DNA of 64,000 nucleotides from contig CALKCJ010000020.1 in assembly GCA_938082375.1 (NCBI GenBank), forward strand, positions 1 through 64,000, in the 5' to 3' direction. The DNA comes from an uncultured Thermomicrobiaceae bacterium (GTDB lineage: Bacteria; Chloroflexota; Chloroflexia; Thermomicrobiales; Thermomicrobiaceae). Made by a program: the position numbers and the translations under genes. This document shows positions 43,715 to 53,706 of the stretch, piece after piece (positions within the stretch are counted from its first letter, which is position 1; every line of letters starts with the position of its first letter). Under the pieces are notes generated by a model. It was given only the letters and a program-made list of their open reading frames with translations, searched no databases and was not told the origin of the DNA.

Positions 43715-44257
43715 CTATCCACTGGAGCCATTTCCAGTGGGGCAATTGCCAAGCGGCACCGCTCCGGCTTCGGAGAAGGGGTACTCGCGCCCGCTCATCA
43801 TCTCCAGCAAGCGGTCGCGAGTCGCCAGGATACACTGGTAGGCATCTGACTGCGCTTCGGCTAGCATGGCCGCCTCCAGCTCGTCCTCGTCGAGGATGGC
43901 CGGGTCGGCCCCTGGGACGGTGACGACATCGATGTAGAGGTCGCGCCAGCGGACTTCCTCCTCCGCGATCTCGAGCGGGCAGGACACGTTCGCGTACCAG
44001 CCCTTGAACGTTCCATCGGATGCGTAGACCGCGAACGCGCTGATCGGCTCGACGACCGAGAAGTACTCCACCAACCGGTCGCCTGGCGTAAAGCGGAGCG
44101 GGCCGGACGCGACCTCCCGAGCTGTCCAGTGCGCTTCGACCGCTACCCAGCCTGGGCGGCCCGGCACCACTGTACCCTGGTAGCGGGCCGCCGCACGGCC
44201 GCCCGGGGTGAGCTTGACGATCGTGATCTGAGTTCCCGGTTCTGGCAACCTGACCAT
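43715..44257 (-). CDS. DUF402 domain protein
   Basis: GDRLVEYFSVVEPISAFAVYASDGTFKGWYANVSCPLEIAEEEVRWRDLYIDVV. Confidence 0.82.
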   Translation of the reverse strand: MVRLPEPGTQITIVKLTPGGRAAARYQGTVVPGRPGWVAVEAHWTAREVASGPLRFTPGDRLVEYFSVVEPISAFAVYASDGTFKGWYANVSCPLEIAEEEVRWRDLYIDVVTVPGADPAILDEDELEAAMLAEAQSDAYQCILATRDRLLEMMSGREYPFSEAGAVPLGNCPTGNGSSG

Positions 44258-44268
44258 GGCAAGCAGCG

Positions 44269-45618
44269 TTAGGCCACACTGCGCGCAACTGCCAGCACCT
44301 CATCGGTCTTCTGGCGCAAGAGTTCGGGCGTGTTGGCCTCGACGTTGATGCGCAGCAGCGGCTGGGTGTTCGACGGCCGGGCGTTGAACCACCAGTCTGG
44401 GTAGTTCACTGTCAGCCCGTCGAGGTGGTCGATCTCCCCGTCGGCGAAGTGCTGCTCGAGCACCTGCAGTACCGCGCGCATGTCGCGTGCCTGGATGTTG
44501 ATCTCTCCTGAGCGGAAGTAGCGGTCGATCGGCTTGACCGCCTCGGAGACGCTGACCCCCTCGCGAGAGAGCAGCTCGAGCACCGTAAGCGCGGCGATGA
44601 TGCCGGAGTCGGCGTACCAGTTGTCGCGGAAGTAGAAGTGGCCCGAGTGCTCGCCGCCGAAGATCGCGTCGTGCTCGCGCATCAGCGCCTTGATGAACGA
44701 ATGGCCGACCCGGGAGCGGATCGGCACACCCCCCTCTCGCTCGATGGTCTCGCGCACGGCGCGCGAGCAGATCAGGTTGTAGACGATCCGGGATCCAGGA
44801 TGCTTGCGCAGCAATGTCTTGGCGACCAGTGCGGTGACAATGTCGCCGCCGACGAAGCGGCCCTGCTCGTCGAGGATGAACATCCGATCGGCGTCACCGT
44901 CGAAGGCGATGCCGAGGTCGGCGCCGTGCTCGAGGATCGCTCGCTGCAAGTCGCGGATATTCTCGGGCTCGAGCGGGTTGGGGACATGGTTGGGGAAGCG
45001 GCCGTCCAGCTCGAAGTAGAGGGGGATGATCTCGACTGGCAACTGGCCCAACACGGCGGGAACGATGCGCCCGCCCATCCCGTTTCCGGCGTCGACCGCG
45101 ATCTTTAACGGCCGGATCACCGCGCGCTCGATCAACGAGAGGACGTGGATCGCGAAGTCAGGGAGCACGTCACGCTGGTGCAAGGTGCCACGCCGGTCGG
45201 GGTCAGGGAACCGGTGGGCTAGCACGAGGTCACGGATCTCGCCGATTCCCTGATCCATGCTGAGGGCCTGCGCTTCAGCGCGGCAGAGCTTGAAGCCGTT
45301 GTACTCTGGCGGGTTGTGTGAGGCCGTGACCATAATGCCGCCGTCGAAGCCGAACTTGCCCACCGCGAAGTAGAGCCCGTCCGTGCTGATCAGCCCGACG
45401 TCGGTGACGTCCGCACCTTGGTCGAGCAGGCCGTCGATTACGGCGGACGCAAGGACCGGCGAGGAGATGCGCATGTCGCGGCCGACCACCACGTGGCGCG
45501 GTTGCAGGTAGACGACGAAGGCGCGTCCGATCCGGTAAGCCAGCTCCGGCGTCAGCTCGTCCGGATAGATCCCGCGCACGTCGTAGGCCTTAAAGACATT
45601 CGCCATCACCTGGCTCAT
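44269..45618 (-). CDS. phosphomannomutase/phosphoglucomutase
   Basis: FKAYDVRGIYPDELTPELAYRIGRAF...GIMVTASHNPPEYNGFKLC...GIAFDGDADRMFILDEQG. Confidence 0.95.
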   Translation of the reverse strand: MSQVMANVFKAYDVRGIYPDELTPELAYRIGRAFVVYLQPRHVVVGRDMRISSPVLASAVIDGLLDQGADVTDVGLISTDGLYFAVGKFGFDGGIMVTASHNPPEYNGFKLCRAEAQALSMDQGIGEIRDLVLAHRFPDPDRRGTLHQRDVLPDFAIHVLSLIERAVIRPLKIAVDAGNGMGGRIVPAVLGQLPVEIIPLYFELDGRFPNHVPNPLEPENIRDLQRAILEHGADLGIAFDGDADRMFILDEQGRFVGGDIVTALVAKTLLRKHPGSRIVYNLICSRAVRETIEREGGVPIRSRVGHSFIKALMREHDAIFGGEHSGHFYFRDNWYADSGIIAALTVLELLSREGVSVSEAVKPIDRYFRSGEINIQARDMRAVLQVLEQHFADGEIDHLDGLTVNYPDWWFNARPSNTQPLLRINVEANTPELLRQKTDEVLAVARSVA

Positions 45619-45649
45619 GACGGTCTCCCTTGTGCTCAGGCGCCGTCCG

Positions 45650-46408
45650 TCAAACTGGGTTTGGATCGGGGAAGAAGATGGTCTCCAACCCGAACCGCTC
45701 AGCGACATGCCGACCGAGCGCCTGCACTCCCAAGCGCTCGGTCGCCTCGTGGCCTGCGGCGATCACGGTAATGCCCAGCTCGCGCGCGAGCGCCATCGTC
45801 GTCTCCCGCGCCTCGCCGGTCAGGAGTAGCTGGCACCCCAGTTCGGCCGCCTCTGGCAGCGCCGAAGCGCCGGAGCCGGTCAACACGGCGATGCGCTGCA
45901 CCTCCGCCGGGCCGCCAGGCAGCACCAGCGGCTCGCGCCCCGTCAGCTCGCGCAGGTGGTCGAGGAGGCGCGCCAGCGGCCGCGGCCTGCTGCTCTCGGC
46001 GATGAACCCGATGGGCACGCCGGAGACAGAGGCGAACGGCTCGGCGAGCTCGAGCCCCAGCGAGCGTGCCAGTAGCGCATTGTTGCCCAGCTCGGGATGT
46101 GCGTCGAGCGGCAGGTGATAGGCGAGCAAGCTGAGGTCGTTCTTCAGGAGCAGTCGTAAGCGCTGGCAGAGCACACCCGTGAGCGGGCCGAGCCGGTCTC
46201 CCCAGAGCAGCCCATGGTGGACGAGCAGAGCGTCGGCACCCCAGGCCAGCGCTTCGCTGATCGTCTGGCGGCTGGTGCTCACGGCGGTGGCGAGCCGCCG
46301 CACTTCTGTCCGGCCCTCGACTTGCACGCCGTTGACCGCCGCATCGCGAAAGCGGCTGATCTCGAGCACCTCGTCGCAATAGCGCGTGAGTTCGCGCAGC
46401 GAGACCAT
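45650..46408 (-). CDS. Nif3-like dinuclear metal centre protein
   Basis: NGVQVEGRTEVRRLATAVSTSRQTISEALAWGADALLVHHGLLWGD. Confidence 0.92.
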   Translation of the reverse strand: MVSLRELTRYCDEVLEISRFRDAAVNGVQVEGRTEVRRLATAVSTSRQTISEALAWGADALLVHHGLLWGDRLGPLTGVLCQRLRLLLKNDLSLLAYHLPLDAHPELGNNALLARSLGLELAEPFASVSGVPIGFIAESSRPRPLARLLDHLRELTGREPLVLPGGPAEVQRIAVLTGSGASALPEAAELGCQLLLTGEARETTMALARELGITVIAAGHEATERLGVQALGRHVAERFGLETIFFPDPNPV

Positions 46409-46548
46409 CGTTGCTTCCTCCCGATCCCGTAGGCCCATTGTGCCACGACTTCGGGCGAGGTGCACGCGGCAAGTGCGCTCTCGGGGGTATACTCCGGCAG
46501 TGGTGTGGGGTCGGTGTCGATGTAAGACGCGGCGAAGGGGTTCAAAGC

Positions 46549-47484
46549 GTGCTCTCTTCAGTTCCGGTTCTCGAGCCTGCTGCTCCGGTCGATCTGCACC
46601 TGCATACGATCGCTAGCGATGGCCGCTGGACGCCGTCTGCGCTGATCGAGCACCTGGCGGCCCGCCGCTTTCGGGTCGCGGCGATCTGCGACCACGACAC
46701 GATGCGCTCGGTACCGGAAGCCCAGGACCTGGCCAAGCGCTACGGGATCGTGCTGGTTCCCGGCGTCGAGGTGACCACACGCTGGGACGGACGCCAGTGG
46801 CACCTGCTGGTCTACGGGATTGATCCGGCCAGCCCGCAGTCCTGGCGCTTCGCTCGCCTGCTCGACCACCTGGCCGATCAGCTCTGGGCCGCAGCCGAGC
46901 GAGGCATCCAGGTTTTAGAGCGGCACGGCTACCGACTGCCATCGTTGCACGAGGTGGTGAATGGGCAGCCGCTCCGCCCGTTCCACGTGCTCACAACGGC
47001 GATCCGCGACGGGCATGCGACTAGCCTGGCCACCGCCCACGAGCTGACCAAGCGCTACGGTGAGGCTATGCAGGTCGACGTGCCGCTGGTTGAAACGGTC
47101 GAACTGGCCCACGAGGCCGGCGGCGTGTGCGTGATAGCCCACCCGGGCCGGAACGACGGCGATGGCATCCTGGATGCTGCCTGGCTCGACCGAATGCTGG
47201 AAGTCGCAGCCGTGGACGGTTTGGAAGGGCATTACCGTTCACATTCCGACGACGACACCGCGCGCTACCGGGCCATGGCGAGCGAGCGCACGCTGCTGGT
47301 GAGCGCTGGCTCGGATTCCCACGCGCCGGGGTTTCCGGTAGACCCGAAGCCTTACCCAGCCGCCTGGATTGCGCCGCTACTGGGCCGGCTCGGCATCGAG
47401 ATCGATCCGGTCGAGAGCGAGCCGTGGCGACCGGGAGCGCCGGACGCTGAGCAGCTCCGGGCGATGGCGGCGCACGGCAGTTGA
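46549..47484 (+). CDS. PHP domain metal-dependent phosphoesterase
   Basis: VDLHLHTIASDGRWTPSALIEHLAARRFRVAAICDHDT...VIAHPGR...SAGSDSHAP. Confidence 0.92.
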   Translation: MLSSVPVLEPAAPVDLHLHTIASDGRWTPSALIEHLAARRFRVAAICDHDTMRSVPEAQDLAKRYGIVLVPGVEVTTRWDGRQWHLLVYGIDPASPQSWRFARLLDHLADQLWAAAERGIQVLERHGYRLPSLHEVVNGQPLRPFHVLTTAIRDGHATSLATAHELTKRYGEAMQVDVPLVETVELAHEAGGVCVIAHPGRNDGDGILDAAWLDRMLEVAAVDGLEGHYRSHSDDDTARYRAMASERTLLVSAGSDSHAPGFPVDPKPYPAAWIAPLLGRLGIEIDPVESEPWRPGAPDAEQLRAMAAHGS

Positions 47485-47841
47485 AGGGCAAGGGTGTGGC
47501 CAGCTCGACGGCACACGGCGATCGTGCCCACCTTCACGAGTTCATGCTCGGTCGGCTTGGTGCCGCCGAAGCCGATGGGGCGCCGTGCGGCTCGATGATC
47601 TCGCGGTGGAGGCGGCCGCGCTGCCGTAGCTGCGAGGAGACAGTGCACGGCCTGATCTCGCTGTGTTCGCCGTTGATACGGATGTCGATCGTGCTGATCA
47701 GGGCGCCCGATGGGCTGCTGTCACAGCCGTGTTGGGTACGAGAGCAAGTCGCTGTGATCGGGAGTCGTGCCTCGCTGCCGCGTGCATCATGCGGGTTACC
47801 GTCCTCTGAGGCGGGGAATGGTCTTGGAGAGGTACTGTGCC

Positions 47842-47870
47842 TTGCCCAGTGCGCGGGGCCCGTGTATACT
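47842..47870 (+). promoter_or_regulatory. sigma-70-like promoter of tandem tRNA-Thr genes
   Basis: TTGCCC-N17-TATACT, 29 nt upstream of tRNA. Confidence 0.65.
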
Positions 47871-47899
47871 GCGTCTAGTGAGCTTGTCGTCTGCGCGAT

Positions 47900-47972
47900 G
47901 CCCACGTAGCTCAGGAGGCAGAGCACAATCTTGGTAAGATTGAGGTCCCGGGTTCGAGTCCCGGCGTGGGCT
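47900..47972 (+). tRNA. tRNA-Thr (GGT)
   Basis: Acceptor GCCCACG/CGTGGGC, anticodon arm CAATC TTGGTAA GATTG, T-arm GGTTCGAGTCC. Confidence 0.96.
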
Positions 47973-47977
47973 CCCGT

Positions 47978-48049
47978 GCCGGTGTAGCTCAGCGGCAGAG
48001 CAGCTGTTTCGTAAACAGCAGGTCGTCGGTTCGAATCCGACCACCGGCT
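47978..48049 (+). tRNA. tRNA-Thr (CGT)
   Basis: Acceptor GCCGGTG/CACCGGC, anticodon arm CTGTT TCGTA AACAG (CGT), T-arm GGTTCGAATCC. Confidence 0.95.
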
Positions 48050-48396
48050 CCCAAGAAAACCGTTCCGAAGGCCAGGCACAACGCCCCGAGCGTCCCACAC
48101 GCGCGATTACATCCCTGACCAGAAAGGCGCTCATCCTCGCGCTGCACACCTTCCCTACTGGTGTCAGGACTCCCTAACCTTTCATGCTACCCTCCCAGCA
48201 CCCCCCGGTTTTTCGGTAGGTTAGTACGATATGCTCGAGACCCGAACCCTCTTGACCCCGGTGAGGCTAACCACTCCGCCCCCGATGCGGCAGGCGCTTC
48301 GCTGCTGGCCGAACGGGTGCGGCACGGCAGGGAGGCTGAGACATGCTAGGCTTGCGTGTAACGATAGGCGTGGGGGGAACGTAGAGCCGGGGAGGG

Positions 48397-49776
48397 ATGG
48401 AGTCCATGACCGGGCCAGTCGTCGTCCCAGTCCTTCCGACCTACCTCGATCCCGAGCGCGTGACTCATTGTGCGGTCCCGTACGGTCGGGCGATTGCCAA
48501 CCGGATCGAGAGCGAGCTCGTCCTCCTCTCGGTCGTCGAAATCAGCGAGTCGCTCCGCTCTTATCTCGATGCAGAAGGCAAACAGGTCGAGCGGATGATC
48601 CAGCACTGGCTGGAGCAGCGGCGCGAGGCGATCGATCGACTCGCGGAGGCTGTCAACGGGGTGTCGGTCCGGGTCGAGGTCCGGGCCGGCGAACCTGTCA
48701 GAGAGATTGTTGCCTTCACCACGGAACAGCAGGCTGCTGTCGTGGTCATGAGCAGTCATAGTCGCCCTGGCTTGGCGCGCCTGTTTGTCGGCAGCGTAGC
48801 GTTCAGCGTCGTGCAGCGCGCGCAAGGACCGGTGCTTGTAGTTCGGGCGCAGATCCCGGTGCCAGCTCCGAATGCGCCAGTGACGCTTGCGCCAGTGCTT
48901 GTTCCCCTCGACGGTTCCTCGCTGGCCGAAGAGGCGATTGACTCGGTGCTGATGCTGTTCGGTCAGGGCCGGGATGCCCTCGATCTCCATCTCTTTCATG
49001 TCCTGAGGGGCGACACGGAGCCGGCAAAGTGGGAACGCTATCTGGAGGGCGTGGCTCGGCGAGTCCAGGAGCGGGGCGCGCGGGTGACCTGGAGCCTCGG
49101 CTCCGGGGCGGTTGCCGACGCGATCGCTCATGAGGCGGAGCAGCGACACGCTGGCCTCATTGCGATGGCGACACACGGCGTGAGCGGTGTACGCAGGGTA
49201 CTCCTCGGCTCGACGGCTGAACACGTCCTTCACACAACCACTGTCCCCTTGCTCTTGTATCGCCCGCATGCTGTCCGCCAGCTTGCAGGGGCCCAGCCAC
49301 GTCGTACCCAGCCACTGCGTGTCCGCGACGTGATGACGCCGAACCCGATTGTTGTTGGCCCGGAGGCGACGCTCGAGCGTGTTGCGGAGGTGATGCTGAA
49401 GCACCAGATCGGTGCCCTTCCGGTCGTTGACTCCGACGGACGATTGCTCGGCTTGATCCGCGAAGAGGACTTCCTGGCACAGGAGCGGCTCATTCCCTTC
49501 TCGGTTCTTCGCGCTCCGCACCTTTTCGGGCGATGGGTCACTCCGGAGAGGCTCGAGGAGGTTTATGCCGAGGTACGGCAGCTGGAGGCACGCGAGGTTG
49601 CCCGTCCACCCGAGATAACAGCCAGCGAAGACATGACGCTCGGTGAGCTGGCCGCGCGGATGGTCGCGGCCGACGTCCGTCACGTGCCCGTCGTGCATGA
49701 AGGCAAACTCGTTGGCATCGTCACGCGCCACGATATCCTCAAGGCCGTCGCACGGAGTCGTGAGCACAGTGGCTGA
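48397..49776 (+). CDS. tandem universal stress protein domains fused to a CBS pair
   Basis: AAVVVMSSHSRPGLARLFVGSVAFSVVQRAQGPVLVV; GLIAMATHGVSGVRRVLLGSTAEHVLHTTTVPLLL; VRDVMTPNPIVVGPEATLERVAEVML...IVTRHDILKAV. Confidence 0.92.
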   Translation: MESMTGPVVVPVLPTYLDPERVTHCAVPYGRAIANRIESELVLLSVVEISESLRSYLDAEGKQVERMIQHWLEQRREAIDRLAEAVNGVSVRVEVRAGEPVREIVAFTTEQQAAVVVMSSHSRPGLARLFVGSVAFSVVQRAQGPVLVVRAQIPVPAPNAPVTLAPVLVPLDGSSLAEEAIDSVLMLFGQGRDALDLHLFHVLRGDTEPAKWERYLEGVARRVQERGARVTWSLGSGAVADAIAHEAEQRHAGLIAMATHGVSGVRRVLLGSTAEHVLHTTTVPLLLYRPHAVRQLAGAQPRRTQPLRVRDVMTPNPIVVGPEATLERVAEVMLKHQIGALPVVDSDGRLLGLIREEDFLAQERLIPFSVLRAPHLFGRWVTPERLEEVYAEVRQLEAREVARPPEITASEDMTLGELAARMVAADVRHVPVVHEGKLVGIVTRHDILKAVARSREHSG

Positions 49777-49905
49777 TGTAACCAAGCGCCAGCGCGCGAC
49801 TTGGAGGGCGAACGCGTAATGCGAGGTTGGATGCGCTTTCATCCCCTCTCGGAGCGGATACGACGAACCTGTGAACGAGGCGCCATTAGCAGATGAGGGA
49901 GCGCA

Positions 49906-52716
49906 ATGGCTGATCCCGTTGATACCCCCGTAGTGACCACGCCAACTGAGGCCCGGCAGTGGCACGCATTGCCGCCGGAAGACGTCCTGGCACTGCTCGA
50001 CTCGTCTCCGCACGGGTTGAGCGTTGCTGAAGCCAAGCGCCGTCTTAGCCAGTTTGGGCCGAATGAGATCGAGGTGACACGACCATCGAATCCGCTGGTC
50101 GTTTTCATCCGGGAGTTCAAGAGCCCGTTGATCTACGTACTGCTCCTCGCGGCGCTCGCCACTGCCGTCCTACGCGAATGGATTGACGCCGCGGTGATCA
50201 TGGCGGTGCTCCTTATCAACGCGACGCTTGGGACATTCCATGAACTACGAGCGGAGCAGGCACTCCGGTCCCTCATGCAGTTCCTATCTCCGCGGGCACG
50301 CGTTGTCCGTGCTGGCCAGGAGCAGCAGATCCCGGCGCGCGAACTTGTCCCCGGCGATATCGTCCTGCTTGAGTCTGGCATTCGCATCCCCGCCGACCTT
50401 CGGCTGCTCAGTGCCACTGCGCTCATGGTCGACGAGTCGGTCTTTACCGGTGAATCAGTTCCCGTCGTCAAACAGACCGCGCCCGTTGCGCCAGACACAC
50501 CGCTAGCCGATCGCCGCTCGATGGCCTACCTTGGCACCATCGTGACTAGTGGCCGAGGAGTCGGCGTTGTCGTCGCGACTGGGCTTACAACTGAACTCGG
50601 GAAGATCGCCCAACTGGCCCGCGGAGAAATCCAACCTCAGACGCCGCTTCAACGGCAGATGGCGCGCTTTGCGCGCCTGGTCGCCCTCTTCGTCGTCTTG
50701 GGTGTTAGCGTCATCAGCGGTTTTGGCCTTCTGCGCGGCGAGCCGTTGATCCTGTTGTTCAAATTCGCGGTCGGTGCAGCCGTGGCGATCGTGCCTGAAG
50801 GCCTGCCGATCGTCCTCACGCTCGTGTTCGCCGTGAGCGCCCAGCGGATGGCTCGTCGCCGTGCGATCGTCCGGCAGCTGGCCGCCGTTGAAACGCTCGG
50901 CAGTACGACAGTGATCGGTTCCGATAAGACCGGGACCCTTACCGAAAACCGTATGACCGTTCGTGCGGTCTGGGCAGCAGGTGAGCTGGTGTCACTCGAC
51001 GACGCCGGTGAGCCGGAACGCCAGACGTTCGGCGTGCCCTTAGAGGAAGTAGGTGGCCATCCCCTTTGGGATCTGCCGGCGGTGGCTCGCGTTCTGCTAA
51101 CTGGCGTCTTGGCCAACGAGGCAACGCTCGCGCGGGCTGGAGAGCTTGGTCAGGAGCTCGAGGGGATCGGTGACCCAACCGATGTCGCGCTGCTGGTGGC
51201 CGGAGCGCAGGTTGGTTTGATCCGGGAGGAGCTGGAGCCAGTATTTCCGATTGTTGCTGTCGTGCCCTTCGAACCGGATCGGCGTTTCTCAGCCGTCACG
51301 TCTCATGTGGGGGAAGATCTCTATCTCTTTGCGAAGGGCGCCCCAGAACGGATCCTCCAGATGTGTTCGACCTGGGCCAGTCCGAGAGGCATTGTCCCCC
51401 TAGAAGCTGAACATCTCCTCGGTGCGGCGCACGAGCTTGCGGCTCAAGGTCTTCGGGTGCTGGGCTTCGCGGCTGGTCCGATCAACCGCGAAGCGGCAGA
51501 ACGCCTGGAAGAACTGTTGCAGCCCCGAGGTTTGACCTTCCTTGGACTGGTCGGTCTTTGGGATCCACCGCGCCCTGGCGTGCAGGAGGCGATCGCGCAG
51601 TGCCGCGCGGCCGGCATCCGAGTCGTGATGATCACCGGTGACCACGCTGCCACGGCCGCAGTGATCGCCGAGCATGTTGGTATTGCCGAGCGGGAGAGCG
51701 GCGTCCTCACCGGTCGCGAACTGCAACGCCTTTCTGAGGAAGAGCTCCGTGAGGCGGTGCGCCACATCTCCATCTTCGCTCGCGTGGAGCCAGAGCAAAA
51801 GCTGCGTATCGTCCGCGCTTTACAGGCGAATGGTGAAACCGTTGCCGTTACCGGGGATGGAGTCAACGATGCACCGGCGCTCCGTGCCGCTGAGATCGGC
51901 GTGGCAATGGGCAAGAGTGGCACCGACGTCGCACGCGAGGCAGCAGATATCGTGCTGACCGACGACAACTTCGTCACGATCGTGGCCGCCGTGGAGGAAG
52001 GGCGAGGTGCCTTCGATAACCTGCGCAAGGCGACCTTCTTCCTCATCTCCACCGGCGCCGCCATGCTCTTCGTTTTACCGTTTGCCACCTTCGCCAGCTG
52101 GCCGCTTCCCTTCTATCCCGCACAGCTCCTGTGGCTTAACCTGGTCACCAATGGCCTGCAGGACGTTGCCATGGCCTTCGAGCCCAAGGAGCCAGGACTG
52201 ATGCGGCGTCGGCCGCGGCCCCGACGAGAGGGCATTCTCTCGCCGCTCCTCTGGGAACGCATGTTGATCAGCGGTATCGTCATGGCTGCTGGGACGCTTT
52301 ATCTCTTCGACTGGACGCTGCGCACCTGGGGATCAGTCGACCTGGCCCGAACAGTTGCGCTCACCACAATGGTTATCTTCCAGAACTTCCAGGTGGGGAA
52401 CGCACGTTCGAGCACCCGCTCGCTGTTCCGGATGAGCCCATTCTCCAACCGCGTACTCTTCGGTGCGGTGCTCGCGGCACTTGGCGTCCACATCGGTGCT
52501 CTCTATTTCCCGATCACGCAGTTCGTCCTGCGCGTCGAGCCAATCCCGTTGGAGATCTGGCCGCGTGTCGTCCTCGTCGCTCTGACGATCTTGGTCGCGG
52601 TGGAGATCCACAAGTTGGTACGGCGGCGGAGACCGCGCCGGGACTCATGGGAGACGAGCGACCTCGAACCGCCTGCCCAGCCCGTGGGGAAATCCCTCTT
52701 CCCCGCAACGCGATGA
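49906..52716 (+). CDS. P-type cation-transporting ATPase (P2A-like)
   Basis: GSDKTGTLTENRMTV; VDESVFTGESVPV; VPEGLPIVLTLVFA; MITGDHAATA; VTGDGVNDAPALRAAEIGVAMGKSGTDVA. Confidence 0.95.
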   Translation: MADPVDTPVVTTPTEARQWHALPPEDVLALLDSSPHGLSVAEAKRRLSQFGPNEIEVTRPSNPLVVFIREFKSPLIYVLLLAALATAVLREWIDAAVIMAVLLINATLGTFHELRAEQALRSLMQFLSPRARVVRAGQEQQIPARELVPGDIVLLESGIRIPADLRLLSATALMVDESVFTGESVPVVKQTAPVAPDTPLADRRSMAYLGTIVTSGRGVGVVVATGLTTELGKIAQLARGEIQPQTPLQRQMARFARLVALFVVLGVSVISGFGLLRGEPLILLFKFAVGAAVAIVPEGLPIVLTLVFAVSAQRMARRRAIVRQLAAVETLGSTTVIGSDKTGTLTENRMTVRAVWAAGELVSLDDAGEPERQTFGVPLEEVGGHPLWDLPAVARVLLTGVLANEATLARAGELGQELEGIGDPTDVALLVAGAQVGLIREELEPVFPIVAVVPFEPDRRFSAVTSHVGEDLYLFAKGAPERILQMCSTWASPRGIVPLEAEHLLGAAHELAAQGLRVLGFAAGPINREAAERLEELLQPRGLTFLGLVGLWDPPRPGVQEAIAQCRAAGIRVVMITGDHAATAAVIAEHVGIAERESGVLTGRELQRLSEEELREAVRHISIFARVEPEQKLRIVRALQANGETVAVTGDGVNDAPALRAAEIGVAMGKSGTDVAREAADIVLTDDNFVTIVAAVEEGRGAFDNLRKATFFLISTGAAMLFVLPFATFASWPLPFYPAQLLWLNLVTNGLQDVAMAFEPKEPGLMRRRPRPRREGILSPLLWERMLISGIVMAAGTLYLFDWTLRTWGSVDLARTVALTTMVIFQNFQVGNARSSTRSLFRMSPFSNRVLFGAVLAALGVHIGALYFPITQFVLRVEPIPLEIWPRVVLVALTILVAVEIHKLVRRRRPRRDSWETSDLEPPAQPVGKSLFPATR

Positions 52717-52743
52717 CGCCGGCGTCCCACTGGCTGAACCGCC

Positions 52744-52773
52744 TTGTTGGCCGTCATTCTCACTCGCTATGCT
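52744..52773 (+). promoter_or_regulatory. candidate nadC-nadA promoter
   Basis: TTGTTG-N18-TATGCT. Confidence 0.4.
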
Positions 52774-52827
52774 GGGATGAACGGCGCGGAAGCGCGGCGG
52801 CGATCGTTGCATCAAGGAGATCTAAGG

Positions 52828-53706
52828 GTGCTACTGACCGAGCAAGGCATCGACATCGGTTTCCCTCTCTTTACGCTACGCGAGCAGATCCGTCGTTGGC
52901 TCGCCGAGGATCTAGGACACCGCGACATCACGACGAGCCTCGTCGTCGATCCCGGAGCTTGCGGTACGGCCGAGATCGTCGCGCGCCAGGACGGTCTGCT
53001 CTGCGGTCTGCCAGTCGTTCGGATGGTCTTCGAGGAACTCGACCCAACGCTCCACCTGGAGCCAGGCGTGGCCGAGGGAGCGAGGATCGAGCCGGGCCAG
53101 ACGGTCGCGCGGCTTGCGGGGCAGCTCGGGTGTATCCTAAGCGGAGAGCGGCTGGCGCTGAACCTGCTACAGCGGCTCTCGGGTATCGCGACCGCGACGC
53201 GCGCGTTCGTCGAAGCGGTCGCGGGTACCGGTGTGGCAATCCTCGATACGCGGAAGACGACTCCGGGGTTGCGGGCACTCGAAAAGTATGCTGTGCGCGT
53301 CGGTGGCGGCAGGAACCACCGCTTTGGGCTCTTCGACGGCATCTTGATCAAGGACAACCACGTCCGAGCTGCTGGCGGGGTCGCCCAGGCAGTGCGTCGA
53401 GCGCGAGCACGGGCTCCCCATTCGCTGGCGATCGAGGTGGAAGTCACCACGCTTGAGGAGCTCGAGGAGGCGCTCGCCGCCGGTGCCGACTGGATCCTGC
53501 TGGACAATATGGACCTCGAGATAATGCGGGAAGCGGTACGGCGGGCGGCTGGCCGGGCCAAACTCGAGGCGTCAGGCGGCGTGACGCTGGAACGAGTCCG
53601 AGCTATCGCGGAGACAGGCGTGGACGCTGTGTCGGTCGGCGCGTTGACGCACTCAGCCCGCGCCCTGGATCTGAGTCTGGAAATCGTCCGGATAGAACAG
53701 CATTGA
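52828..53706 (+). CDS. nadC: nicotinate-nucleotide pyrophosphorylase
   Basis: LAEDLGHRDITTSL...GERLALNLLQRLSGIATATRAFVEAV...ILDTRKTTPGLRALEKYAVRVGGGRNHRFGLFDGILIKDNH; AAGGAG SD before GTG 52828. Confidence 0.96.
   Translation: MLLTEQGIDIGFPLFTLREQIRRWLAEDLGHRDITTSLVVDPGACGTAEIVARQDGLLCGLPVVRMVFEELDPTLHLEPGVAEGARIEPGQTVARLAGQLGCILSGERLALNLLQRLSGIATATRAFVEAVAGTGVAILDTRKTTPGLRALEKYAVRVGGGRNHRFGLFDGILIKDNHVRAAGGVAQAVRRARARAPHSLAIEVEVTTLEELEEALAAGADWILLDNMDLEIMREAVRRAAGRAKLEASGGVTLERVRAIAETGVDAVSVGALTHSARALDLSLEIVRIEQH

Noticed and set aside
47481-47909. 142-aa plus-strand ORF
   Set aside because: Runs through the tRNA-Thr promoter into the tRNA; no homology signal
48346-50013. 555-aa minus-strand ORF
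   Set aside because: Antisense to the USP-CBS gene whose frame has clear family motifs
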